This document shows positions 51,305 through 59,536 of a DNA stretch of 61,153 nt, in pieces; within the stretch, counting starts at the first letter, position 1, and every line of letters starts with the position of its first letter. Under the pieces are notes generated by a model, which searched no databases, was not told the origin of the DNA, and saw nothing but the letters and a program-made list of their open reading frames with translations. The position numbers were made by a program, and so were the translations under genes. This stretch comes from Rugosimonospora africana. Lineage in GTDB: Bacteria; Actinomycetota; Actinomycetes; Mycobacteriales; Micromonosporaceae. The DNA lies in contig NZ_BONZ01000007.1 in NCBI RefSeq assembly GCF_016862975.1, positions 1 through 61,153 of the forward strand, given 5' to 3'.

Positions 51305-51991
51305 TCAGGTACCGATCGTGATTTTGCCGGCGTGCGTGTGCGCGCTGATCGTCCGAGCGGCGGTCGGATCCTGCGGTACCGATATGGAGATGTGGCCCGC
51401 GTCGGTCGAGGTGTCCACCACGTAGCTCCCGTCCTTCGGCACCCGGACCTCGATCGCGCCCGCGTCGTCGGTGGCCGTCACCCTGGACGGCGCCGCCGCG
51501 TATCGCAGGCTGATGTGGCCCGCGTTGCCACGCACGGTCGCGTGCGCGCTGGACAGCCCGGTGCCCTCGATGGCGCCGGCGTGGCTGCTGACGTTCAGGT
51601 CGCCGGACAGGTTGGTCAGCCGGACCAGGCCGGTGGCGTTGGTGATGTTCACCGAGGTGGCGGCAGGTACCAGGATCCGGTAGTCGACCGCGCAGACGTG
51701 CACGTGCCCGCCGCAGCCACCGTTGGTCAGGCGCAGCGTGCCGCCGTCCGTGGTGTGGCTGGTCCGCGGCTCGCCGTCGCTGTACCGCACGGTCTCGGTC
51801 ACCTTCACCCGGTCGCCACCCGCCATCACCTCGATCTTGCCGGCCGGGTCCTGCACGTTCAGGTTCCTGATGCTGTCACCGATCTCGTACGAACTCTTCG
51901 TGGCCGACGTGACCGAGCAGCCGGCCACCGCCACTCCACTCGCGATCAGCACCCCGGCTGTCGTCACGAGCGCAAGCACACCCCGTCGCAT
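51305..51991 (-). CDS. DUF4097-type lipoprotein
   Basis: A 228-residue protein with a lipoprotein signal (lipobox VAGC, Cys25) and a right-handed beta-helix-like body of short repeats (VNITNATGLVRLTNLSGDLN, VRGNAGHISLRY, ATDDAGAIEVRV, STDAGHISISV) typical of DUF4097. Anchored outside the membrane; function unknown. AAGGGA lies just before the ATG. The 130 bp after its stop carry imperfect CAACAGAGAGGC-type repeats. Confidence 0.82.
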   Translation of the reverse strand: MRRGVLALVTTAGVLIASGVAVAGCSVTSATKSSYEIGDSIRNLNVQDPAGKIEVMAGGDRVKVTETVRYSDGEPRTSHTTDGGTLRLTNGGCGGHVHVCAVDYRILVPAATSVNITNATGLVRLTNLSGDLNVSSHAGAIEGTGLSSAHATVRGNAGHISLRYAAAPSRVTATDDAGAIEVRVPKDGSYVVDTSTDAGHISISVPQDPTAARTISAHTHAGKITIGT

Positions 51992-52361
51992 CTGCGTCCC
52001 TTCTCCGCCTGATGTAGTGAGCGTGCCGGCTACCTGGGGCGAACGGATCGGGGACCGACCCCGGTAGACCCCTGGGACGCCGACCCCGAGCCGGATCAGG
52101 GTCGGACCACGGAAGCCCATCAATCCGAATAAGACCGCGAACACCCCAGACCGCAGCCGATCCGGACTTTCCCGATCCGTCCGGGTGCCCGAAGGCGTCC
52201 GACGCCGACCGGGACGCCGTCCGCGAAGGCGCCGACGCCGACCGGGACGCCGCTGGCGAGGTCTCCCGGCCGCGGCCGGGACGCCGTTCCGGACCGGAAT
52301 CTCGACGGTCGGAAACGCCCAGGTAACGGTGCGTAGGTTCAGGAGACATCAGGGGAATTTT
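51992..52361. other. Divergent control region with short direct repeats
   Basis: This gap between the DUF4097 and von Willebrand genes should hold two promoters. GACGCCGACCGGGACGCCG occurs at 52,201-52,219 and 52,234-52,252, with a partial third copy near 52,275. No operator is identified. Confidence 0.45.
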
Positions 52362-54140
52362 GTGAAGAAGATTCGGCCGAACGTACATGGCGTTATGGCC
52401 GAACACTCCGCAGCATGGGTACCCGTGGCAGGCCGTCATCGCAATACTCACCGTCTCATCCTCATCAGGACACTGGTCGGGCTCGTGGTACTCGTCGCCG
52501 CCGTGGGGGTCGGCTGGGGCGGGTACAAGTTCGCGAACCGGCAGTCGTGCAGCTCGCACACCACCCTGCGGGTCGACGCCGCCCCGGAGATCGCGCCGGT
52601 CATCGAGTCGACCGCGCACGCCTGGAGCGACAAGCAGAGCGGCGCCTGCGTCACCGTCGCGTTGACCGCCGCCGACCCGGCCGACGTGGCCGCCGCGATC
52701 GCTCACCAGGGTGGCGCGACCGTCGCCGGGATCGGGCAGCCGAACGGCAAGACCCAGGTACCGGACGTGTGGATCCCCGACTCGTCGTTCTGGCTGGAGC
52801 GCATCCGCATGGTCAACGCCAACATCGTGCCGGCGGTCGCCCAGTCGGTCGGGCAGAGCCCGGTCGTGCTGGCCGTGCCGCAGCCGCTGGCGAAGCAGGT
52901 GCTGGGCTGGCCTAACGCGAAGGTGACCTGGGCCGGCCTACTGCAGAAGATGACCAGCGGCACAGGGCTCAAGGCGGGCATCGTCGATCCCCAGCGGGAC
53001 GCCGCCGGGCTGTCCGGCCTGCTCGCGCTCAGCGCCGCGGCCGCGTCGTCGGGCGGCGTCCAGGCCCAGCAGGCCACCGTGGCCGCGCTTCGAGGGCTGG
53101 CGAACAACCGCTCGACGGTACGCGCGGATCTGGTCGGCCGGTTCCCGCGGGCGGCGGACGCCACCACACTGGCCGGCGGCCTGGCCGCCGCGCCGCTGTC
53201 GGAGCAGGCGGTGATCGCGTACAACGCGGCGCAGCCGCCGGTACCGCTGGCGGCGGTGTACCTGAATCCGGCACCGCCCGCGTTGGACTACCCGTACGCG
53301 GTGCTGCCCAGCGCCACGAACCAGGCGGTGAGCGCGGCCAACGACCTGCTCGGCCAGTTGACCGGCGCCCCGTACCGCACCGCGCTCGCCCAGCACGGCC
53401 TGCGAACGGCGGACGGAACGACCGCGGCGGGGTTCGCCAACCAGCCGGGCGCGCCGACGTCCGCGACGCCGGCCGGGAGCGCCGACCCCGCGGTGATCAG
53501 CCAGCTCCTCAACACCTGGAGCGCGGTCACCCAGGCCGGCCGGATCCTCGCGGTACTCGACGTGTCCGGCTCGATGAAGACGCAGGTACCGACGGCCGGC
53601 AACAAGAGCCGGGAAGAGGTGACCGTACAGGCGGCGGCTGGCGGCCTGAGCCTGTTCGGCGACGACTGGTCGGTCGGCCTGTGGGAGTTCTCCACCAAGC
53701 TGAACGGCAGCATCCCGTACAAGCAGCTGGTGCCGATCGGGCCGGTGTCGAGCCAGCGGGCCGCGCTGGCCGCCGGGCTGAACGGGATTCGGCCGACGAA
53801 CGGCGACACCGGCCTGTACGACACCGTGCTCGCCGCGTACAAGCAGGTGCAGGCGAACTGGGATCCGGCGAAGGTCAACTCGATCGTTCTGATGACCGAC
53901 GGGCAGAACGACAACCCCGGCGGGCTCACCCTGGATCAGCTGATCCAGCAGCTCAAGAAGACCGTGGACCCGCAGCGCAAGGTGGAGGTCATCGCGATCG
54001 GCATCGGTGAGGCGAGCCAGGCCGAACTGCAGCAGATCACGAACGTGACCTCCGGTCAGGTGTTCTTCGCGAGCGACCCGTCGAAGATCAACCAGATCTT
54101 CCTCCAGGCGATCGCGCTGCGGCCCGGCTCGGGCGGCTGA
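52362..54140 (+). CDS. Membrane-anchored substrate-binding / von Willebrand A protein
   Basis: A 592-residue protein. One N-terminal helix (about 33-54) anchors an external part made of a periplasmic-binding-like domain (about 65-370: VPDVWIPDSSFWLERI, SPVVLAVPQPLAKQVLGWPN) and a vWA domain (about 395-580) with an intact metal site DVSGSMK (D400), a later TGLYDT and MTDGQND. vWA domains bind protein ligands through Mg2+. The GTG at 52362 has AGGGGA 5 nt upstream; an ATG 11 codons later is an alternative. It probably acts at the cell surface in binding or assembly. Confidence 0.82.
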   Translation: MKKIRPNVHGVMAEHSAAWVPVAGRHRNTHRLILIRTLVGLVVLVAAVGVGWGGYKFANRQSCSSHTTLRVDAAPEIAPVIESTAHAWSDKQSGACVTVALTAADPADVAAAIAHQGGATVAGIGQPNGKTQVPDVWIPDSSFWLERIRMVNANIVPAVAQSVGQSPVVLAVPQPLAKQVLGWPNAKVTWAGLLQKMTSGTGLKAGIVDPQRDAAGLSGLLALSAAAASSGGVQAQQATVAALRGLANNRSTVRADLVGRFPRAADATTLAGGLAAAPLSEQAVIAYNAAQPPVPLAAVYLNPAPPALDYPYAVLPSATNQAVSAANDLLGQLTGAPYRTALAQHGLRTADGTTAAGFANQPGAPTSATPAGSADPAVISQLLNTWSAVTQAGRILAVLDVSGSMKTQVPTAGNKSREEVTVQAAAGGLSLFGDDWSVGLWEFSTKLNGSIPYKQLVPIGPVSSQRAALAAGLNGIRPTNGDTGLYDTVLAAYKQVQANWDPAKVNSIVLMTDGQNDNPGGLTLDQLIQQLKKTVDPQRKVEVIAIGIGEASQAELQQITNVTSGQVFFASDPSKINQIFLQAIALRPGSGG

Positions 54141-54145
54141 CCGAA

Positions 54146-54178
54146 GCGGGCGCCCACCTTCGCCACGTGGGCGCCCGC
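54146..54178. terminator. Hairpin after the von Willebrand gene
   Basis: GCGGGCGCCCAC (54146-54157) and its perfect complement GTGGGCGCCCGC (54167-54178) form a 12-bp stem with a 9-nt loop, 6 bp after the stop. Convergent genes flank it, so it can terminate both. Its right arm is the first of the 24-bp repeats. Confidence 0.65.
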
Positions 54179-54250
54179 GAAAAGCTCCACGTGGGCGCCC
54201 GCGAAAAGCTCCACGTGGGCGCCCGCGAAAAGCTCCACGTGGGCGCCCGC
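54164..54250 (+). repeat. 24-bp tandem repeats (3.6 copies)
   Basis: CACGTGGGCGCCCGCG plus AAAAGCTC is repeated exactly at 54164, 54188 and 54212, with a 15-bp partial copy at 54236. Each unit holds two palindromes (CACGTG and GGGCGCCC), and each can pair with the left terminator arm, so several alternative hairpins are possible. Confidence 0.85.
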
Positions 54251-54282
54251 CGGAAGCGCGTGGCGGCTAAGGGAGCCGAGGC

Positions 54283-55491
54283 TCAGGCGAGCCGGATCGA
54301 CTGGGTCGGCGCCTCGGCCATCACCGAACCGGTCGACGGGGCTCCGGTCACCGGCCCGGACGCCCGGTCGGCGCGGCCCAGCTCGACGCCCTCGTACAGC
54401 TCGACGGTGTCCCACTCGGTGAGCGGAGCGACCTCGCCCCGGTTCAGCGGCGCCCGTCGGGGCGCGTCCGCCGGCCCGGTACGCAGCAGCACCGTGCTGC
54501 CGTTCGTGCTGGTGTCGATGACCTGCAGGGTGTGCCCGCGCAGTTCGAACCGCAGGTGACTGCGGCTGACCCAGCGCAGGCCGCGGTCGTCCAGTGCCAG
54601 GCCGAGCCCGACCCCGTTGTGCTCCTCAGGTGCCCGACCGACCGGTACCGGCTCCGCCTCGGTCACCTGGAACCGGTGCCAGACCATGCCGTCCACCCGG
54701 GCGGCCAGGGTCACCGCCCGGGGACGCGGGCCGATGTCGGTCAGCGGCGCCCCGTGCCGGGGACAGTGCGGCCTGCCGTTCAACAACTGGGGCGGCGGGG
54801 GACCGGCGGGCTCGGCGTCCTCGTCCGGCGGCGGCCCGAACGGGTCGGAGTTGCGCTGCCCGGGCGGTCCGAAGCTGGCGCAGCCCGGCTCCGGGCAGCG
54901 CCACTGCCGGCCCAGCACCGCCGCGGGCGCCGCCGGCCCCGGTCCGATCATCTGCGGGATCAGCACCACGCCGTTGGGCGTCGGAGCCGGCGCGTACGAC
55001 AGGCCGGGGAAGCCGGTGCTGTTGCGGCTGATCAGCGGGAGCCCGGTCAGCGCGGCGATCTCGCGGGCGCGCAGCGCGGCGGTCGGACCGCCGTTGCGGA
55101 CCACCTCCACCTTGCCATCGTCGGACCAGCGCCGGATGACCATCCGCTCGTTCGCCGTCAGGTCGGTGTCGGAGAGCAGCGCGCGGTCCGCCACCGCGTA
55201 GATGGCGACACGCGGATCCGCCATGTGCTTGCTGAGGGCGTCGATGACCAGACCGAGGCGTAGGAGGTGTGCCGGACGCCCACCGTCCAGGTCGGCGCGG
55301 CGTACGACCTCGCCGAGGTCGGTCACGCCACCGGCAGCGGTCGGATCGGTACTGATCCGCCGCTCGATCGCGTCGAGCACGTGACTGATACCAAAACGCA
55401 CGATTTGCTCCCCTGGCCAGTTGATCCTGGGCCCTATCATGCCGCCCGACGGATCGATGTCCAGGGGCCGGGTCACATCAGATCGCCTCAC
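54283..55491 (-). CDS. FHA-domain protein with zinc-ribbon insert
   Basis: A 402-residue protein. A helical N-terminal region (about 20-170) with a conserved-looking ISRNSTGFPGLSY is followed by a CPEPGC...PHCPRHG zinc ribbon in a Pro/Gly-rich linker. The C-terminal FHA domain (about 285-365: VPVGRAPEEHNG, WVSRSHLRFELRG, DTSTNGSTVLL) should bind phosphothreonine. It may therefore report to Ser/Thr kinases. GTG start at 55491; an internal start about 20 codons later is possible. Confidence 0.78.
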   Translation of the reverse strand: MRRSDVTRPLDIDPSGGMIGPRINWPGEQIVRFGISHVLDAIERRISTDPTAAGGVTDLGEVVRRADLDGGRPAHLLRLGLVIDALSKHMADPRVAIYAVADRALLSDTDLTANERMVIRRWSDDGKVEVVRNGGPTAALRAREIAALTGLPLISRNSTGFPGLSYAPAPTPNGVVLIPQMIGPGPAAPAAVLGRQWRCPEPGCASFGPPGQRNSDPFGPPPDEDAEPAGPPPPQLLNGRPHCPRHGAPLTDIGPRPRAVTLAARVDGMVWHRFQVTEAEPVPVGRAPEEHNGVGLGLALDDRGLRWVSRSHLRFELRGHTLQVIDTSTNGSTVLLRTGPADAPRRAPLNRGEVAPLTEWDTVELYEGVELGRADRASGPVTGAPSTGSVMAEAPTQSIRLA

Positions 55492-55527
55492 ACCATATCC
55501 ACAGTGGACGATCGGCGCAGGAACGGC

Positions 55528-55579
55528 GACTGGTCTGGGTCGTCGCGCGGCGCCAGACGCGCCGAGCCAGACTGGTCGG
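55528..55579 (+). repeat. 52-bp dispersed repeat, copy 2
   Basis: Begins and ends with GACTGGTC. Five mismatches to copy 1 (15,496) and two or three to the inverted copy 3 inside recQ (56,282). It lies between the FHA gene and the recQ start. Confidence 0.8.
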
Positions 55580-55679
55580 AGTGGATCGGTTCGATCCGGG
55601 CCGTGTCGGGCCGGTCACACAGCGCGCCGCGAATCCGGATCGCTGCTGGGCCGGGCGCCGGCGCCGGTAGGGTCGACGG

Positions 55680-57827
55680 ATGCCGACAGTGCGCGATCAG
55701 GCAGAAGAGGTGCTCCGGGCGCTCGCCGGGGATCAGGCGCGGTTGCGCGACGACCAGTGGACCGCCATCGAGGCGCTGGTCGTGGGCCACCGGAGGGTGC
55801 TCTGCGTCCAGCGCACCGGCTGGGGCAAATCGGCCGTGTACTTCATCGCCACCGCTCTGCTGCGCCGCCAGCACGCCGGTCCGACGGTCATCATCTCCCC
55901 GTTGCTCGCGTTGATGCGCAACCAGGTCGAGGCCGCCTCTCGCGCCGGAATCCGGGCGTACACCATCAACTCGGCCAATCTCCAGGAGTGGGAGGAGATC
56001 ACCGCGGCGGTCCACGACGGTACCGTCGATGTGCTGCTCATCAGCCCGGAACGGCTCAACAATCCGGACTTCCGCGACTCGGTACTCCCGAAGTTGGCCG
56101 GCACCACCGGACTGCTCGTGGTCGACGAGGCACACTGCGTATCCGACTGGGGTCACGACTTCCGCCCGGACTACCGGCGCCTGCGCACCTTCCTCGCCGA
56201 ACTCGCGCCGGACACCCCGGTACTCGCGACCACCGCCACGGCCAACGCGCGGGTCGTCACCGACGTCGCCGAACAGCTGAGCCGACCAGTCTGGCTCGGC
56301 GCGTCTGGCGCCGCGCAGGGACCCAGACCAGTCGCCAGCGCGACCGGTGGCGAGACGCTGGTGCTGCGCGGCAGCCTGGACCGCGAGTCACTCCGGCTGG
56401 CCGTGCTCGACCTGCCCAGCCCCGCGCACCGGCTGGGCTGGCTCGGCGACCACCTGGCCGAACTGCCCGGCTCCGGGATCATCTACACGCTCACCGTCGC
56501 GGCTGCCCGGGAGACCGCCGAGTTCCTGCGCTCCCGGGGATTCGAGGTCGCCGACTACACCGGGCAGAGCGAGGACGCCGACCGCCGCGCCGCCGAGGCC
56601 GACCTGCTCGGCAACCGGGTCAAGGCACTGGTCGCCACGTCCGCGCTGGGCATGGGATTCGACAAGCCCGACCTCGGCTTCGTCGTGCACCTGGGCGCGC
56701 CACCCTCACCGATCGCGTACTACCAGCAGGTCGGCCGGGCCGGGCGCGCGGTGCACCACGCCGAGGTCCTGTTGCTGCCCGGCGCCGAGGACACCGCGAT
56801 CTGGCGGTACTTCGCCTCGCTCGCGTTCCCGCCCGAGGACCAGGTGCGCACGACGCTCGCCGCCCTGACACACGAGCGCGCGCAGTCCACCGCGCTGCTC
56901 GAGACAAAGGTGGAGCTGCGGCGGGCGCGGTTGGAGCTGATGCTGAAGGTACTGGACGTGGACGGCGCGGTACGGCGGGTCAAGGGCGGCTGGGTGGCCA
57001 CCGGCGAACCGTGGAGCTACGACGCCGAACGCCTCGCCCGGGTCGCCGCCGCCCGCCGGGATGAGCAGCAGGCCATGCTCGACTACGTCGCCACCACCGA
57101 GTGCCGGATGGATTACCTGCGCCGGTGCCTGGACGACCCCGACTCTGTCCCCTGTGGACGGTGCGACAACTGTGCGGGCGCGCGATACCAACCGGCGGTG
57201 TCCGAGGACGCGGTACGCGCGGCGACGGCGTTCCTCGGTCGAGCTGGGGTGGAGATCCCGCCCCGCAAGCTGTGGCCGACCGGGTTGCCGGCGATCGGGG
57301 TACCGCTGTCCGGCAAGGTACCGGCCGGGGAACAGGCCGAGGCCGGCCGTGCCGTCGGGCGGCTGTCGGACCTCGGGTGGGGCACCCGGCTGCGGGCCGC
57401 GTTGGATTCCGGTGGACAGGTGCCGGGCGACCTGGTGGACGCCGCGGTCGCCATCCTCCGGGACTGGTCCGCGTCCTGGACCGCGCGGCCGGTCGCACTG
57501 GTCGCGATCGACTCGGCCACCCGTCCGGCGCTGGTTCGCAGCCTCGCCGAGCGGATCGCCGCAATCGGCCGGCTGCCGTTGCTCGGCACGGTCAGCTCGG
57601 CGCCCGGCGGCTCCGCCGGGGTGAACAGCGCGGCCCGGGTACGCGACGTGCACGCCCGCCTCGCCCTACCCGCGCCGGTCGAGGCACAACTGTCTACCCT
57701 CGACGGTCCCGTGCTGCTCATCGACGACCTGGTGGATTCCGGCTGGACGATGGCGATGGCCGCCCGGCTGCTGCGCCGTGCCGGCGCGCCCGCGGTGCTG
57801 CCGCTGGCACTGGCCACCACCACCTGA
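55680..57827 (+). CDS. RecQ-like DNA helicase fused to a phosphoribosyltransferase-like domain
   Basis: A 715-residue SF2 helicase. Motif I is RTGWGKSA (45-52), motif II DEAH (149-152), then TATA, a second RecA domain with ATSALGMGFDKPDLGFV and QQVGRAGR, and a zinc cluster (CRMDYLRRC...CGRCDNC). After about residue 510 comes a phosphoribosyltransferase-like domain with the PRPP loop LLIDDLVDSGWTMA (680-693). Such fusions occur in actinobacteria. Unwinding of recombination or repair intermediates is the family role; the second domain may bind a nucleotide. Residues 201-218 are encoded by a 52-bp dispersed repeat inserted in frame. Confidence 0.85.
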   Translation: MPTVRDQAEEVLRALAGDQARLRDDQWTAIEALVVGHRRVLCVQRTGWGKSAVYFIATALLRRQHAGPTVIISPLLALMRNQVEAASRAGIRAYTINSANLQEWEEITAAVHDGTVDVLLISPERLNNPDFRDSVLPKLAGTTGLLVVDEAHCVSDWGHDFRPDYRRLRTFLAELAPDTPVLATTATANARVVTDVAEQLSRPVWLGASGAAQGPRPVASATGGETLVLRGSLDRESLRLAVLDLPSPAHRLGWLGDHLAELPGSGIIYTLTVAAARETAEFLRSRGFEVADYTGQSEDADRRAAEADLLGNRVKALVATSALGMGFDKPDLGFVVHLGAPPSPIAYYQQVGRAGRAVHHAEVLLLPGAEDTAIWRYFASLAFPPEDQVRTTLAALTHERAQSTALLETKVELRRARLELMLKVLDVDGAVRRVKGGWVATGEPWSYDAERLARVAAARRDEQQAMLDYVATTECRMDYLRRCLDDPDSVPCGRCDNCAGARYQPAVSEDAVRAATAFLGRAGVEIPPRKLWPTGLPAIGVPLSGKVPAGEQAEAGRAVGRLSDLGWGTRLRAALDSGGQVPGDLVDAAVAILRDWSASWTARPVALVAIDSATRPALVRSLAERIAAIGRLPLLGTVSSAPGGSAGVNSAARVRDVHARLALPAPVEAQLSTLDGPVLLIDDLVDSGWTMAMAARLLRRAGAPAVLPLALATTT
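56282..56333 (-). repeat. 52-bp dispersed repeat, copy 3, inside the recQ-like gene
   Basis: The reverse complement of copy 2 with two or three differences, in the linker between the two helicase domains. It reads RPVWLGASGAAQGPRPV there. Copies 2 and 3 thus form an inverted pair about 700 bp apart. Confidence 0.85.
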
Positions 57828-57872
57828 ACCCGAAACCGTCCGACCGGCACCGTCATGTGGTTCGATCGGACC

Positions 57873-58616
57873 ATGGCGGACAACCGGGGCCGCGCCGACA
57901 CCTCCGAGCTTGCCGAGCTGGTCGTCGTCCGGCACGGGCAGAGCGCCGCCAATGTCGCGTTCGCCGCGGCCGAAGCCGCCGGCCGGTCCTGGGCCGGCCT
58001 CAAGGGGCCCGACTCGGAGGTTCCGCTGACCGACCTCGGGCGGCAGCAGGCGATCGCGCTGGGGCACTGGCTGGGCGCCCTGCCCGCCGACCGGTTTCCG
58101 GAGGTGGCGTTCTGCTCGCCGTACCTGCGGGCCCGGCACACCTTCGAGTTGGCAGCCGCGGCGGCCGAGCGGGACAACCCGCGGGCCCGCGTGCGACGGT
58201 CGCTTGTGGACCACCGGCTGCGCGACCGGGTCATGGGTGAGCTGCAGATGCTGACGAGCAGGCAGATCGCCGAGCGCTTCCCGGTCGAGGCGGAGCGGCG
58301 GCGCACCACCGACGAGTATGTCTACCGGCCGCCCGGCGGCGAATCGTTCGGCGACGTCGCGGAACGGCTCGCCGACTGGCTCGCCGACACCCGGCGGGAA
58401 CACGGCGGCCGGCGGGTCCTGGTCGTCGCGCACGACGCGATCGTGCTGATGCTGCGCCGGCTGGTGGAAGGGTTGTCCTGGAACGACGTGCGCACCGTCG
58501 CCACCGGCGGTCTGGTCGCCAACACCTCGGTGACCCGATGGACCACTGTGGACGGTGTGCTCACCCTCGCCGAATACAACGCGACCGGGCACCTCCCCTC
58601 CGCCGAGGGACGTTAG
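57873..58616 (+). CDS. Histidine phosphatase (phosphoglycerate mutase superfamily)
   Basis: A 247-residue protein with the catalytic RHGQS motif near residue 20, CSPYLRARHT and the second histidine in VVAHDAIV. It removes phosphate through a phosphohistidine; the substrate is unknown. The ATG at 57873 is preferred. The gene ends in the first copy of a 29-bp tandem duplication shared with the IclR gene end. Confidence 0.88.
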   Translation: MADNRGRADTSELAELVVVRHGQSAANVAFAAAEAAGRSWAGLKGPDSEVPLTDLGRQQAIALGHWLGALPADRFPEVAFCSPYLRARHTFELAAAAAERDNPRARVRRSLVDHRLRDRVMGELQMLTSRQIAERFPVEAERRRTTDEYVYRPPGGESFGDVAERLADWLADTRREHGGRRVLVVAHDAIVLMLRRLVEGLSWNDVRTVATGGLVANTSVTRWTTVDGVLTLAEYNATGHLPSAEGR

Positions 58617-58668
58617 ACGACCCGGGCCGCGATGGCGACGGACGTTAGACGACCCGGGCCGCGATGGC
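58608..58668. repeat. 29-bp duplication at a convergent gene junction
   Basis: GGACGTTAGACGACCCGGGC...GATGGC occurs at 58,608-58,636 and 58,640-58,668 (period 32 bp). The first copy supplies the phosphatase stop (TAG), the second the IclR stop (TTA on the plus strand). Before the duplication the two genes would have overlapped by four bases at TTAG. Confidence 0.9.
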
Positions 58669-59427
58669 CGCCGCGGCCTCGATGACCGCCCGGCCGACCT
58701 CGTCCGGCGACTCCGGCGCGGTGAGCATGACGACGCCGGTGCTGTAGTTTGCGTACTGCGGATGGGGTAGCGGCGCCGCGATGCCGATGGCACCCTTCTC
58801 CAACTCGCCCTCGCTGAGCGCCCAGCCCCGAGCGCGGGCAGCCGCCACACTGGGCAACTCGACCTCCTCGACCGGTCGCGCCGACAGGATCGCGGTCCCG
58901 GACGCGCCCCGACCCAGCGGCCGCCTGGTGCCCGCGCGGTACGACACGTGGTACGGCGCCGTGGTCGGCTCGACGACGATGAGCGCCACGGCCTCGTCGC
59001 CGTCGGCCATCGTGAGGTGCGCGGTGGCGCCGATCCGCTCGGCCAGTACCCGCAGGATCGGCAGGGCCGCCGCGCGTACCTGCGGCTGGACGAACCGGGC
59101 CAGTTCCAGCAGCCGGCCGCCGAGACGGTACTGGCCGAACTGATCGCGTACCACGTAGTCCCGCCGGGCCAGCGTCTTGAGCAGGCGCGTCACGATGGTG
59201 CGGTGCGTCCCGGTGGCCGCCGCGAGTTCGGTCACGCTGATCCCGTCCGGCCGTTGCCCGATCAGCTCCATCAGGACAAGCCCGCGATCCAGGCTCTGCG
59301 ATGTCGACCGGTCGGCGCCCGCGCCGCGCACACCCTCCGCCGCAGTCTGAGGGTCGCTTTGTCCGCCAGCGACGGGTCGGGATGCCACTGCACTACTCCC
59401 ACTCTGAGGTCGATTGAGCTGTTGCAT
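58645..59427 (-). CDS. IclR family transcriptional regulator
   Basis: A 260-residue IclR protein. The winged helix (SQSLDRGLVLMELIGQRPDG, VTELAAATGTHRTIVTRLLK) is followed by the effector domain (ATAHLTMADGDEAVALIVVE, RPLGRGASGTAILSA). The ATG at 59427 is chosen over a TTG at 59514; neither has a strong ribosome site. Divergent from fumarylacetoacetase (about 110 bp), so it probably controls tyrosine catabolism. Confidence 0.87.
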   Translation of the reverse strand: MQQLNRPQSGSSAVASRPVAGGQSDPQTAAEGVRGAGADRSTSQSLDRGLVLMELIGQRPDGISVTELAAATGTHRTIVTRLLKTLARRDYVVRDQFGQYRLGGRLLELARFVQPQVRAAALPILRVLAERIGATAHLTMADGDEAVALIVVEPTTAPYHVSYRAGTRRPLGRGASGTAILSARPVEEVELPSVAAARARGWALSEGELEKGAIGIAAPLPHPQYANYSTGVVMLTAPESPDEVGRAVIEAAAAIAARVV

Positions 59428-59536
59428 TGGTGCCCGAGACGCTGTCGGAGCGATGGTTTCCGCCTGCGTCGTACCGGATATTGTTCCACTCGTGTCTTTA
59501 GACGTCCCGCTCAATGTCGATGGAAGCGAATCGCGG

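Noticed and set aside
54164-54250. CRISPR array or coding repeat (VGAREKLH)
   Set aside because: Units are contiguous 24-mers without spacers, located between two stops; better seen as terminator-related tandem repeats.
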